Part shown: in pieces, positions 8,265 to 17,342 of the stretch
Layout: every line of letters begins with the position of its first letter
Position numbering within the stretch: position 1 is the first letter of the stretch
Source: Mesorhizobium sp. CA8
Lineage (GTDB): Bacteria; Pseudomonadota; Alphaproteobacteria; Rhizobiales; Rhizobiaceae
Length of the DNA stretch: 64,000 nt
NCBI RefSeq assembly: GCF_020164955.1
Contig: NZ_JAIUHG010000008.1
Span: 162,451-226,450, forward strand
Direction: 5' to 3'
Made by a program: the position numbers and the translations under genes
Notes under the pieces: generated by a model
The model's input: the letters and a program-made list of their open reading frames with translations, nothing else
The model's database searches: none
What the model was told of the DNA's origin: nothing

Positions 8265-9399
8265 CTTTCGATATCCTGTTCCACTGCTTGGTCCAGGCGT
8301 CCTCGTTGGTCGCCCAATAGACCGGATCGGCAAAGGTCAGCGACTTCATGGTGCCCGTCTTGTCGAAGGCCGGCAGCTTCTCGATCTTCTCGGTGAGCTT
8401 GACCTTGTTCGGGTCGAGCGACGGCGGATAGCTCTGGCCCTCGGCCACCGCGATCGAGGTCGCCGGGTCGAGCATGAAGTTGATCAGCTCCTCGCACTCG
8501 GCCATCGGCGAGCCTTTCAGGATCAGCATATCCTCCATCCAGGCGTAGGAGCCGGCCGGATCGAGATAGCCGATCGGATGGCCCTGGTCCTGCAGCGCCG
8601 CGACGCGGCCCGACCAGGCGTCGGTCACTACGATCTCGCCCTTGGAGAGCAGGTCCATCAGCTCCGCGCCGGAGCTCCAGAACTTCTTGGCGAGGTCGCG
8701 CGTCTCGCGGACCTTGGCCCAGATCGCGTCCATGTCCTTTAGGTTGTTGGGGTCTTGTCCGGTGGCCAGGGCCGCGTACCAGACGCGCGTCGTCATGTCG
8801 GCATAGCCGCCGACCTTGCCGGCATATTTCTTGTCGAGCAGAAGTGCCGCGCCCTTTTCCTTGGCTTCTTCCGGCGAGATCACCTTGGTGTTGTAGGCGA
8901 TGCCGGTGGTGCCATAGTCGTAAGGCACGGCCGACAGCTTCGGCGTCAGCTTGCGGAACGGCTCGATCATCGGCTGCAGCACATTCGCCATGTTGGGAAT
9001 GTTGGCCTCGTTGATCTCCGAGTTCATGCCGGCATTGATATATTTGATGTAGTAGTTGACGCCGGACGAATGGACGATCTGGAAGTCGCCGGGCTTGGCC
9101 GTCTTGATCTTGGTGATGATCTCGTTCTCGTCGCCGAACGTGCCCTGCACCACCTTGATCTTGGTCTTGGCCGTGTAGGGCTGGAAGGCATATTTGTCGA
9201 TCGCGTCCTGCACCGTTCCGCCCCAGCCGTCGAAGCGCACCTGCTCGACCGCGGCAAGCGCCCGGCTCATCCACGGCATGGAGAGGCCGGCCGAGGCCGC
9301 GGCAGCCGCGGTCAGGCTCAGGAACGTCCGTCGGCTGAGATCGCCGTTGACATAGCGGTCGTGCAGCCGCTCCAGCCGCTTGGTGGTGGTCAGTTTCAT
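8257..9399 (-). CDS. ABC transporter periplasmic substrate-binding protein (PotD/PotF-like)
   Basis: A 380-residue binding protein with a twin-arginine signal: DLSRRTFLSLTAAAAASAG around residues 20-38, so it is probably exported folded through Tat. The mature part follows the pattern of spermidine/putrescine-binding proteins (VPYDYGTTGIAYN, a DAWSGR motif, and LDPAGSYAWMEDMLI). The start at 9399 overlaps the preceding permease stop (ATGA) and has GGAGGA 7 bases upstream. The exact ligand is not shown by the sequence. Confidence 0.9.
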   Translation of the reverse strand: MKLTTTKRLERLHDRYVNGDLSRRTFLSLTAAAAASAGLSMPWMSRALAAVEQVRFDGWGGTVQDAIDKYAFQPYTAKTKIKVVQGTFGDENEIITKIKTAKPGDFQIVHSSGVNYYIKYINAGMNSEINEANIPNMANVLQPMIEPFRKLTPKLSAVPYDYGTTGIAYNTKVISPEEAKEKGAALLLDKKYAGKVGGYADMTTRVWYAALATGQDPNNLKDMDAIWAKVRETRDLAKKFWSSGAELMDLLSKGEIVVTDAWSGRVAALQDQGHPIGYLDPAGSYAWMEDMLILKGSPMAECEELINFMLDPATSIAVAEGQSYPPSLDPNKVKLTEKIEKLPAFDKTGTMKSLTFADPVYWATNEDAWTKQWNRISKGA

Positions 9400-10238
9400 C
9401 GTGCTTCCTCCTTGGGTTCGCCGCGTCTTCTCAGTTTTGTCAGGCTTTGCATTAGCACCCCGCCGATCAGCGGGATGCCGACGGTCACCACAATCATCAC
9501 GGTGCCGAGCGCGTTGATCTCCGGGCTGATCGAGATTTTCAGCATCGAAAGGATTTGGGTGGGCATGGTCTCGACGCCTGCCGGCCGCCAGAACAGGCTG
9601 GCCGACGTGTTGTCGAACGAGATGGTGAAGGCGAGCAGCGCGCCGCCGACGACCGCCGGGATGAGCAGTGGCAGCGTGATCTCGCGGAAGGACGAAAAGC
9701 GCGAGGCGCCCAGCGAAAGCGCCGCCTCCTCATAGACGCGCCTTATGCCGACCATGCGCGCCTGCGCGATCAGCACCACATAGGGCACCGCAAGCAGGAT
9801 ATGCCCAAGCACCAGGAGCAGCATGGTGCGCGGCTGGTCGATTGCCTTGATCAGCACCAGAAGACCGACGCCGAGAATGGTTTCCGGCACCAGCGCCGGC
9901 AGGATCACCAGCGTGCTCAGCGCCTGCTTGCCGCGGAAGGCGAAGCGCGCCAGCGCGAAGGCCGTGACGACGCCGATGGCCGTGGTGACGGCCGCAGTCA
10001 CCAGCGCGATCCACAGCGAGGTGCGGAAGGCCGTCAGCACCGCGTCATTGTTCATCAGCTTGGCGTACCATTGCAGCGAAAAGCCGGTCATCGGGAAGCC
10101 GCCGAACATCGAGGCGTTGAACGACAGGATGACGGTCGCCACGATCGGCGCGAACATGAAGATGTAGACGCAGAGCGTGACGAAGCCGGTCAGTCGCCAC
10201 GCCCATTTGCCTTCCTTGTTCGGTCGCGCAGCCTTCAT
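9396..10238 (-). CDS. ABC transporter permease, PotC-like
   Basis: A 280-residue membrane protein with about six transmembrane segments and the EAA loop EEAALSLGASRFSSFREI that contacts the ATPase. It is the second permease of the polyamine-type importer. The ATG overlaps the stop of the upstream permease (ATGA at 10235-10238) and the 3' end overlaps the binding-protein start, so all four genes are coupled. Confidence 0.92.
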   Translation of the reverse strand: MKAARPNKEGKWAWRLTGFVTLCVYIFMFAPIVATVILSFNASMFGGFPMTGFSLQWYAKLMNNDAVLTAFRTSLWIALVTAAVTTAIGVVTAFALARFAFRGKQALSTLVILPALVPETILGVGLLVLIKAIDQPRTMLLLVLGHILLAVPYVVLIAQARMVGIRRVYEEAALSLGASRFSSFREITLPLLIPAVVGGALLAFTISFDNTSASLFWRPAGVETMPTQILSMLKISISPEINALGTVMIVVTVGIPLIGGVLMQSLTKLRRRGEPKEEAR

Positions 10239-11176
10239 CCGCCCAACCCCTTCACGATCTGCGACATGCCCATGTAGCGGGTGTAGATGGCGGCGAAGAA
10301 GCCGAGCACGAGGAACAGCACGATTGACAGCGTTGCGCCCATCGGCCAGTTCAATTCGCTCATGATGGTGTCGTAGATCAAATTGCCGAATAGCGCGTCG
10401 CGGCCCGAACCGAGCAGCTGCGGCGTCACATAGCTGCCGGCCGCCAGCACAAAGCAGAGCAGCAGCCCCGCCGCGAGACCCGGCAGGGAGAGGGGCAACG
10501 TCACCTCGCGGAACGCCTGCGCGCTGGTGCAGCCCATCGAGCGGGCCGCCGAGATAAGCGTGCGGTCGATGCCCTCCAGGCTCACATAGACGTTGAGGAT
10601 CATGTAGGGCAGCAGGAAGTGCAGCAGCCCGAGGATAACCGCGCCCTCGTTGTAGAGCATCGGCAGCGGCTCGTTGATGATGCCCATTTTGAGCAGCGCG
10701 ACGTTGATGACGCCCTGTTCACCCAGGATGTTGATCCAGGAAAAGGTGCGGATGGTGAAGCTGATCCAGAACGGCACGATGAGCAGGAGCAAGAGCAGCC
10801 ATTTGTGCCTGAAGCGCGTCGCCCAGATGAAATAGGCCGGGAAATAGCCGAGCACGCCGCACAGCAGCGCGGTGATCGCGCCGACCCGCAGCGTCTTCAG
10901 CAGGAAGCCCGAATAATAGCTGTCGGTGAAGAATTCGTGCCAGTTGGCGGTGGTCAGCGCGCTGGTTTCGACGCCGGCGGTGACGAAGGTGAAGAATGTA
11001 TACGCCGCCATCACCGCGATCGGCAGCACCAGGAAGAAGATCAGCAGCAGAAGCACCGGTGCAACGAGCATCCAGGCCAGGCGTGGATCGTACAAGGTCC
11101 AGCGATTCTTCATGCGCACCCGAAGGTAGGCGCCTTCTTTGAGGCGCTTATGTTCCCGCAGTGAAGATTGTTTCAT
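10235..11176 (-). CDS. ABC transporter permease, PotB-like
   Basis: A 313-residue permease with about six membrane segments and the EAA-like loop LISAARSMGCTSAQAFREV. It is the first gene of the importer operon. Its start is divergent from a frameshifted RidA-like gene whose ATG (11187) is 10 bases away, so the promoters must overlap one or both coding starts. The N-terminal 25 residues are basic and cytoplasmic. Confidence 0.92.
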   Translation of the reverse strand: MKQSSLREHKRLKEGAYLRVRMKNRWTLYDPRLAWMLVAPVLLLLIFFLVLPIAVMAAYTFFTFVTAGVETSALTTANWHEFFTDSYYSGFLLKTLRVGAITALLCGVLGYFPAYFIWATRFRHKWLLLLLLIVPFWISFTIRTFSWINILGEQGVINVALLKMGIINEPLPMLYNEGAVILGLLHFLLPYMILNVYVSLEGIDRTLISAARSMGCTSAQAFREVTLPLSLPGLAAGLLLCFVLAAGSYVTPQLLGSGRDALFGNLIYDTIMSELNWPMGATLSIVLFLVLGFFAAIYTRYMGMSQIVKGLGG

Positions 11177-11186
11177 TGCCGCCGCG

Positions 11187-11542
11187 ATGTCTACAGGCGC
11201 TGGCCCAAATTCGATTCAGCCAGGGAAGGGGCCGCGGATCGTCGTCACAACGGAACGATCTATCTTTCGGGGCTGACGGCCGATGACAAAGAGGCCGACA
11301 CGGCGGGCCAGACTAAGCAGGTATTGATCAGGGCCGATGCGCTTTTGAAAAGCGTTGGCGCGGATCGATCAACACTGCTGTTCGCGCAGATCTGGCTGAA
11401 CGATGTCGGAGATTTCGACGCCGTGAACAAGGCCTGGGTTGATTGGCTCGACGGCACCGAACCGCCGGCCCGCGCCACGGTCGGAGCGAGCTTCGCGTTG
11501 CCCGATATCGGCGTCGAAATCCAGCTTACCGCGGCACGCTGA
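11187..11542 (+). pseudogene. RidA-family protein gene with a single-base frameshift
   Basis: Two frames together give a complete RidA-like (YjgF/UK114) protein of about 118 residues. From the ATG at 11187 the first frame reads MSTGAGPNSIQPGKGPRIVV. At 11246 one base is missing, and the second frame continues HNGTIYLSGLTAD and then the family core, ending GVEIQLTAAR at 11542. RidA proteins hydrolyse reactive enamines and imines. The missing base could be a real mutation or a sequence error; the C-terminal frame has no own ribosome site. It is divergent from the polyamine importer. Confidence 0.75.
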
Positions 11543-11570
11543 AGGCAGACGCAAATGTGCAGACGCACCT

Positions 11571-12890
11571 CTACCTTTCCCTGAACGCCCGTGCGAAAGA
11601 ATCCATCATCGGGCGCACCAGATATTCGAAGAAGGTCCGGTTGCCGGTGCTGATGAAGGTGTCGACCGGGGTGCCGGGATAGAGCTGGTCCGCCTTCACG
11701 CCCGGGGGCAGGGCATCAGTGATCTTCAGCCTGGCGCGGAAATAGGGTTCGTGCGTGGCTTGGTCGATCAGCCGGTCGGCGGAAATCTCGCTCACTGTGG
11801 CCGGGACTTCCGGCGTGAGCCGCGTGTTGAGCGCGGACAGCCTGAGCTTTGCCGGCTGGCCGACATGCACCTGGTCGATGTCCTTCGGCCGCAGCCTGGC
11901 GTCGACCACCAGGCCCGAGGTCGTGGGCAGGATCTCCATGATCTTTTCGCCGGGCGCCACCACGCTGCCTTGCGAATTGTAGGTCGAGGAGATGACGATG
12001 CCCGCCGCCGGCGCGGTGATGGTCGTGCGCGCGAGCACCGCTTGCGCGGCACGCATCCGCTCCTCGATGTCGGCGAGGTTGGTTCGCACGTCATCGAGCT
12101 TCGTCAACGCTTCCTCGACGCGCTGCGTGGTTGCGCGTTCGGTCTGCGCCTCCGCTTCCACGATCTGCGTGTTGGCCGAGGCGAGGTCCGCCTCCAGCGC
12201 CCCGGCCTGGCCGACGAGGTCGGCCTCGGAGCGCAAGAGCTGCGAATATTCGGTGCGATTGGTGAGGCCCTTGTCGAGGAGGTCGGTCTTGATGCCTAGC
12301 TCCTTCTTCACCACCTCGGCCTGCTGTTCGATTGCCGTCTTCTGCGCGTTCAGCCCTTTGACCGACTCGCGATGCATGGCGACGCGCTGCGCCAGGATCG
12401 ACTGCTCCGAGCGGAACCGTGCAAGCCTGGCATCGAACTCCTTTTGCTGTTCGCGGATGAGATTTTCGAATTCCCGCTGGAACGGCGCCGGCGCGGGCTC
12501 GGCGATCGGCGCCAGCGTGGCGAGGCCGTCGCGCTCGGCCTCCAGTCGCGCCGCGCTGGCCTTGAGCGCGATCCATTGTCTTGTCAGCCGGTTGAGATCG
12601 GCCTCCGCGGCGGTCCGGTCGAGCAGGATGAGGTTCTGGCCTTCCCGCACGCGGTCGCCTTCATGCACCAGCAATTGCCTGATGATGCCGCCCTCGCGAT
12701 GCTGGATCAGGATGTTGCCGCCTGTCGCCGCGATCGTGCCTTGCGTGATCACAGCACCTGCCAGAGGCGCACTCGCCGCCCAATAGCCGAAGCCGCCGAC
12801 CATTAGCGCGATCGCCGCGTAGCCGGCGAAGGCGGTGCGCCGGAAGTCGGTACGCGGGGGGCCTTCGAAGGTGAGTGTCTGCGTCATCAT
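11571..12890 (-). CDS. Type I secretion membrane-fusion protein (HlyD/PrsE-like)
   Basis: A 439-residue adaptor. It has one membrane helix near residues 23-45, a lipoyl-like half domain (GGNILIQHREGGIIRQLLVHEGDRVREGQ), a long coiled-coil hairpin (about 110-290, rich in E, Q, R, L) and a C-terminal barrel with the second lipoyl half (TITAPAAGIVISS). This is the usual order in type I secretion adaptors linking the inner membrane ABC protein to an outer membrane channel. It follows the ABC gene immediately (TGA then ATG). No TolC-type gene is in the window. Confidence 0.92.
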   Translation of the reverse strand: MMTQTLTFEGPPRTDFRRTAFAGYAAIALMVGGFGYWAASAPLAGAVITQGTIAATGGNILIQHREGGIIRQLLVHEGDRVREGQNLILLDRTAAEADLNRLTRQWIALKASAARLEAERDGLATLAPIAEPAPAPFQREFENLIREQQKEFDARLARFRSEQSILAQRVAMHRESVKGLNAQKTAIEQQAEVVKKELGIKTDLLDKGLTNRTEYSQLLRSEADLVGQAGALEADLASANTQIVEAEAQTERATTQRVEEALTKLDDVRTNLADIEERMRAAQAVLARTTITAPAAGIVISSTYNSQGSVVAPGEKIMEILPTTSGLVVDARLRPKDIDQVHVGQPAKLRLSALNTRLTPEVPATVSEISADRLIDQATHEPYFRARLKITDALPPGVKADQLYPGTPVDTFISTGNRTFFEYLVRPMMDSFARAFRER

Positions 12891-14612
12891 TCAGGACCCA
12901 TGGCGGATGGTCGGCGCGGCACGGATGGTCGGCGCGAACGATCCGGTCACCACCGTGCTCCGCTGCGCGGCTTTACCCGGCTGCCGCAGCACCTCCGAGC
13001 TCGGCCCGAACGCCTCGATCACGCCGCCGCGCAAGACCATCACGCGGTCGCAAGCCGAGGCGATTGAAGGACGATGCGTGATCACGATCGTAGTGACGCC
13101 AGCAGCGCGAGTCGCCGCGAGCACTGCTTCCAGTGCCGTCTCTCCGGCGCCGTCGAGATGTGTGCTCGGCTCATCCAGCACCAGGATGCGCGGATTGCCG
13201 TAGAAGGCGCGCGCCAGCCCGATCCGCTGCCGCTCGCCGCCCGACAGCGTGCCGGCGATCATCGTCTGATAGCCGTCGCGCAGCGAAAGGATCAACTCAT
13301 GCGCTTCGGCGCGCTTTGCCGCTTCGACGATCGCGGCGTCGTCGGCCTGCGCGTCGAAGCGGGCGATGTTGTCGGCAATCGAGCCGGGGAGAAGCTCGAC
13401 CTCCTGCGCCAGATAGCCGATATGCCGGCCGAGCTGGTTTTCGTTCCAGGTCCTGAGCTCGGCGCCGTCGATCCTGACCGAGCCGCCGCTCGGTTGCGCG
13501 GCGCCGACAAGCAGCCGCGCCAGCGTCGATTTTCCGGCGCCGCTCGGGCCGACGATCGCCACCGCTTCGCCGGCGGCTATCGCGAAACTCAACCGCTTCA
13601 GGATCGGCTCGGCCCCGAACGTGGCGTTCGGCGCGATGTAGAAAAGATCCTGCGCTGAAACAGCGCCCGTCGGGTCGGGCAAGATGAACTTGTGTGCTTC
13701 TCCCGGTTGCGCCGCAAGTGCGGTTCCCAGCCGCATCCAGGCGCGCCTCGCCTCACCGAGCTGCCGCCAGGAACCGATCAGCTGGTCGAGCGGCTGCAGC
13801 GCGCGCGACGACACCAGCGATGAAGCGAAGATCATGCCGGCCGTCATCTGGCCCTTGAGCACTAGCCAGGCGCCGCTGCCGAGGATCGCCAGCTGCAACA
13901 TCATGCGCAGCGCCCGAGAAACGCCGCTGAAGACGGCGTTGGCGCCGGCCGAACGGTCATGCAGGACAAGCGCCTCCGATACATGCCGGCCCCATGCGCG
14001 CGCGGCGTTCTCCACCATGCCCATGGCGCGCAGCGTGTCGGCGTTACGGGCGAAGGCCTGCTCGGCCCGGCTGGCCAAAGCCGAGCGCTCCGCCGACAGC
14101 GCATCGTTCCTGCCGATCGCGAGCTGGTTGGCGAAGACCAGTATGACGAGCAGCGCCGCGCCGCCGAGCGTGACCCAGAACAACAGCGGGTGGATCAGGT
14201 AGAGCAGGCCGAGGAAGACTGGCGCGAAGGGCAGGTCGAACAGCACCGAAACACCGCGCGAGCGAATGAAGGCGCAGACCGAGGCAAGGTCGGTGAGCGG
14301 CGACGGCGCGTTCCTGGAACCGAGCGAAGCGGCGAACGTTCTTGCGCTCAGCCTGTCATTGACCGTCGCCGCGACCCGCTGCGTGTAGACGGCGCGGACG
14401 GCGTCGAGAAAGCCGAGGAAGCCGAGCGCCGCGACCGCGATGACCGACAGATAGACCAGCGTCTCGAGGCTGGAGGAGGGCAGCACCCGGTCATAGACCT
14501 GGAGCAGGTAGAGCGGGGTCACCAGCAGCAGAAGATTGATGAGCAGCGAGAACAACCCGACATCGGCGATGGCGCGACGCAGGACGGACCGCAGTCCCGA
14601 TTGTCCAGTCAT
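12891..14612 (-). CDS. Type I secretion ABC transporter (PrsD-like)
   Basis: A 573-residue half transporter: a six-helix membrane domain (about 15-300), then an ATPase domain with Walker A GPSGAGKST (355-363), signature LSGGERQ (456-462), Walker B RILVLDEPS (475-483) and an H-loop ITHR. There is no N-terminal C39 peptidase, which is usual for exporters of RTX proteins. The start at 14612 has GGAGGGCGGGA before it. It sits between the RTX glycanase gene and the adaptor gene, in one operon, so the glycanase is the likely substrate. Confidence 0.93.
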   Translation of the reverse strand: MTGQSGLRSVLRRAIADVGLFSLLINLLLLVTPLYLLQVYDRVLPSSSLETLVYLSVIAVAALGFLGFLDAVRAVYTQRVAATVNDRLSARTFAASLGSRNAPSPLTDLASVCAFIRSRGVSVLFDLPFAPVFLGLLYLIHPLLFWVTLGGAALLVILVFANQLAIGRNDALSAERSALASRAEQAFARNADTLRAMGMVENAARAWGRHVSEALVLHDRSAGANAVFSGVSRALRMMLQLAILGSGAWLVLKGQMTAGMIFASSLVSSRALQPLDQLIGSWRQLGEARRAWMRLGTALAAQPGEAHKFILPDPTGAVSAQDLFYIAPNATFGAEPILKRLSFAIAAGEAVAIVGPSGAGKSTLARLLVGAAQPSGGSVRIDGAELRTWNENQLGRHIGYLAQEVELLPGSIADNIARFDAQADDAAIVEAAKRAEAHELILSLRDGYQTMIAGTLSGGERQRIGLARAFYGNPRILVLDEPSTHLDGAGETALEAVLAATRAAGVTTIVITHRPSIASACDRVMVLRGGVIEAFGPSSEVLRQPGKAAQRSTVVTGSFAPTIRAAPTIRHGS

Positions 14613-14664
14613 TCCCGCCCTCCCTCTCGAAGCCCGATCACGGGCCGTCGCCTAAACGCCCGAT

Positions 14665-16128
14665 TCAGGCATGCTCGTTTGTCGTGTCGAGATGGTGCTG
14701 CGTGCTGCTTGTGGTGTGGCTGGACAGCGCCAGCGCCTGGCTTGGCAGGTCGTTCAGCGTATAGGCCCGGATATAGTCGATCTTCATTTCGGCCGGCGTG
14801 GCGAGATGGTCCGGCGGCGCACCGGCCTGTCCGCCGATCGCGAGGTCCACCAGCATGTACATCGGCTTGTTCATGTCGGACGGCGTCGCCGCTTCGGCGA
14901 CCTGCACGCCGTCATAGGTCCACACCAGCTTGTCCGGGGTCCAAAGGAGGCCATAGGTATGGAAGCCGGCGGTGTCCATGACGTTCACGGTGGATCCGAC
15001 CGTCGTGTGCTGGCCCGTCTGGTTGGTGTGCGCGGTCATCAGCAGCGAATTCGGTTTCTGTCCGTACATCTCCATCACGTCGAGCTCCGGCGGCCAGGAG
15101 CCGTCTTCCGGCAGCAGCCAGAAGGCCGGCCAGGCGCCTGCGTGTTCCGGCAGGTCGGCCTTCATTTCGAAATAGCCATAGGTCTGCGAGAAGGAATCAT
15201 GCGTGGTCAGGATTCCGGAGGTGTATTGGTAATTGTTGATCAACGGCTTGATGTCGGCCGGCGCCTGCGCCGCGGTAATGGTGAGGACCCCATTCTGCAG
15301 GCTGAACGGATGCACCGAGCTGGTCGGGCCGTAATTGGCATCGATATACCACTGCAGCTCACCATTGCGGGCTAGCGTGCTGCCGTTCGGCGCGCCCCAC
15401 CAGAAGTTGGTATCCCAGGTGCCACCCTGGCTGTTGTGAAGGTTCAGCGTGTTGAACTCGTCGCTGAAGGACAGCGACATGCCGGACTTGTCGATCGGCA
15501 GCTGGAACTGGTTGGGCTGGAATTTGTCGATCGTGGTGTTCTTGAATTCGAGGATTTCGCCCGATCCGAGGTTCAGCACCACATTAGGCCCCGCCTGGAT
15601 CATGGCGTTGTGGACGGCGGCGAACGAAGTGAATCCGTAACCGTCGAGCCGCACAGCATCGTTCGAGGCGAAATTGACGATCGAGTCGCTGCCATTGCCC
15701 TTCGCGATGATGAAAACATCCGCGCCGCCGCCGCCATCGATCAGCACATCGTTGCCCGCCCCGCCGTCGATCGTCTGGCCGCCCGCCGTGGCGGTGATGA
15801 TGTTGTCCAGCGCATTGCCGAAGGCATAGTTATGGGCGTTGGTGACGACGAGGTTTTCGACATTGTCCGGCAGCGTGTAACTCATCCATGTGTTGATCGT
15901 GTCGATTCCCTGCCCAGGGTTCTCGACCACTTTGTTGCCCGCCGAATAGAGGTAATAGATGTCATCGCCGGCGCCGCCATACATGGTGACATTGACGCCG
16001 CTGGAGGCCCAGATTGAGTCGTTGCCGCTGCTGCCGTTGAATGTCGGTCCGGACGTTGCCGAAAACCAATGGTTGGAAGCGCCGCTATAATAAAGAGGAA
16101 CGCCTACCGCGTTGACGACGAAGCTCAT
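14665..16128 (-). CDS. Secreted RTX-containing GH16 glycanase (ExsH/PlyA-like)
   Basis: A 487-residue protein with no classical signal peptide. Residues 30-160 carry RTX-type calcium-binding nonapeptides (GGAGDDIYY, GGAGNDVLIDGGGGADVF), the mark of type I secretion substrates. Residues 215-465 form a glycoside hydrolase 16 domain with the catalytic motif ELDVME (Glu348, Asp350, Glu353). Rhizobial enzymes of this kind (ExsH, PlyA) cut exopolysaccharides such as succinoglycan. The start at 16128 has AAGGAG at 6 bases. The RTX part is N-terminal, unlike many RTX toxins. The next genes encode its probable exporter. Confidence 0.93.
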   Translation of the reverse strand: MSFVVNAVGVPLYYSGASNHWFSATSGPTFNGSSGNDSIWASSGVNVTMYGGAGDDIYYLYSAGNKVVENPGQGIDTINTWMSYTLPDNVENLVVTNAHNYAFGNALDNIITATAGGQTIDGGAGNDVLIDGGGGADVFIIAKGNGSDSIVNFASNDAVRLDGYGFTSFAAVHNAMIQAGPNVVLNLGSGEILEFKNTTIDKFQPNQFQLPIDKSGMSLSFSDEFNTLNLHNSQGGTWDTNFWWGAPNGSTLARNGELQWYIDANYGPTSSVHPFSLQNGVLTITAAQAPADIKPLINNYQYTSGILTTHDSFSQTYGYFEMKADLPEHAGAWPAFWLLPEDGSWPPELDVMEMYGQKPNSLLMTAHTNQTGQHTTVGSTVNVMDTAGFHTYGLLWTPDKLVWTYDGVQVAEAATPSDMNKPMYMLVDLAIGGQAGAPPDHLATPAEMKIDYIRAYTLNDLPSQALALSSHTTSSTQHHLDTTNEHA

Positions 16129-16194
16129 CGGACACTCCTTCCGCGCTGCCCCGCCCGGATGGCTTGTTGCAAGTTCAAGTGCCTGATCCGAACC

Positions 16195-16219
16195 AACTTG
16201 CAGCACGGGCTATCGTTCC
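16195..16219 (-). promoter_or_regulatory. EcfG-type promoter of the glycanase operon
   Basis: On the minus strand GGAAC (16219-16215), 16 bases, then AGTT, 67 bases before the glycanase ATG. It fits the GGAAC-N16/17-nGTT pattern of EcfG/RpoE2 sigma factors, with A instead of C at the first -10 position. Confidence 0.5.
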
Positions 16220-16464
16220 CGAAAACCAGCATTTAGTACAGAGAAAATTGCCGGTATTTTTGTCGATATTTTATGCAGATAGAATAAGTAGAGACTAATA
16301 CAATTATTGCGCGAGCCATTCTCAATTTTACTTAATTTTGCAAGGTTTTCTTCCGCTCACGCCTCGCCCATAGCCGCCGCGCAAAAAATTTGACAGCCTC
16401 TGTCGCATAGGCTGGGGGCTGCCCGTCCTTGGGGCATCGATCAACAAAGGAAGGATATCGAGAT

Positions 16465-16908
16465 ATGCCGAGCACCATCCAACTGCACCGCGTCCTGGCG
16501 ACCAAGCCGGAGAAGGTCTACCGCGCGTTCGTCGAAGCCGATGCGCTGGCGAAGTGGCTGCCGCCGAACGGCTTCACCTGCACGGTGCACCAGTTCGAGG
16601 GCAAGGTCGGCGGCACCTACAAGATGTCCTTCCGCAACTTCACCACCGGCGACAGCCACGCCTTCGGCGGCGAATTCGTCGAGTTGGTTCCGAGCGAGCG
16701 CCTGCGCTACACCGACCGCTTCGACGATCCCAACCTGCCGGGCCAGATCGAAGTGACCGTGATCCTGAAGAAAGTGTCGGTCGGCACCGAGATCAATATC
16801 ACCCAGGCCGGCATCCCGGACGCTATCCCTGCCGAGGCCTGCTATCTCGGCTGGCAGGAATCGCTGCGCAACTTGGCCAAGCTCGTCGAGCCCGAGATCA
16901 ACCAGTAA
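16465..16908 (+). CDS. SRPBCC/AHSA1-family protein
   Basis: A 147-residue START-like protein of the AHSA1 group. It begins STIQLHRVLATKPEKVYRAF and has the AKWLPPNGF stretch, KVGGTYKMSF and the LGWQESLRNL C-terminal helix, all typical. These proteins have a hydrophobic cavity; many are uncharacterised. The start at 16465 has GGAAGG upstream. It is a single gene divergent from the glycanase, with a 336-base AT-rich region between them. Confidence 0.88.
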   Translation: MPSTIQLHRVLATKPEKVYRAFVEADALAKWLPPNGFTCTVHQFEGKVGGTYKMSFRNFTTGDSHAFGGEFVELVPSERLRYTDRFDDPNLPGQIEVTVILKKVSVGTEINITQAGIPDAIPAEACYLGWQESLRNLAKLVEPEINQ

Positions 16909-16909
16909 G

Positions 16910-17010
16910 TCAGAGCAATTCCAGGAAAAGCGTGTAGCCGTTAGGAGTCGGCGCCTCGCCGTAACCTTCCGTCTGGAATTGCGTCAAGGTAAGAGCAGGC
17001 GGTGGCCGGC
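16910..17010. repeat. Rhizobiales-type intergenic repeat, copy 2
   Basis: Starts with AGAGCAATTCCAGGAAAAGC just after the AHSA1 stop, and after an inserted stretch continues with CCGTCTGGAATTGCGTCAA, nearly matching 6972-6991. It is a full but interrupted copy of a common rhizobial intergenic sequence. Confidence 0.55.
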
Positions 17011-17075
17011 CTTCCGGCCGCCGCCTTACCCTAGGTAAGCAAAATTTCACCAAGCGCTGTTAAAAGCCGCTTCCC

Positions 17076-17306
17076 ATGGATCGCAACAAGAACAACGACC
17101 TCGTTGTCCTGATGGCGGCGCTCGCTGCGCTGGCGATCTACAACATTGCCTGCGGCATCCAGACAGGCGAAGTCCGGGGCAAGTTGCATTGGGTCGCTCT
17201 TGCGGACGATCCGACGCGCTTCTGGAACATCGTGGTCGGCAATTCGATCGTCCTGGTCGCCTCGATAGCCTTTCTGTGGGTGCTCAATTCCCGTAGGGCG
17301 GGATGA
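17076..17306 (+). CDS. Small two-helix membrane protein
   Basis: A 76-residue protein with two predicted membrane helices (LVVLMAALAALAIYNIA, about 9-25, and IVVGNSIVLVASIAFLWVL, about 51-69) joined by a polar loop, with a basic C-terminus NSRRAG. There is no clear ribosome site. I do not recognise the family. The composition fits a real inner membrane protein better than chance. Confidence 0.55.
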   Translation: MDRNKNNDLVVLMAALAALAIYNIACGIQTGEVRGKLHWVALADDPTRFWNIVVGNSIVLVASIAFLWVLNSRRAG

Positions 17307-17342
17307 CCCGAGGCGGCGTCCTCTTGCCTCGCACAGCTCTCT

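Noticed and set aside
16390..16415. TTGACA as a promoter for the AHSA1-like gene
   Set aside because: No -10 box is found at 16-18 bases, so the match is probably chance.
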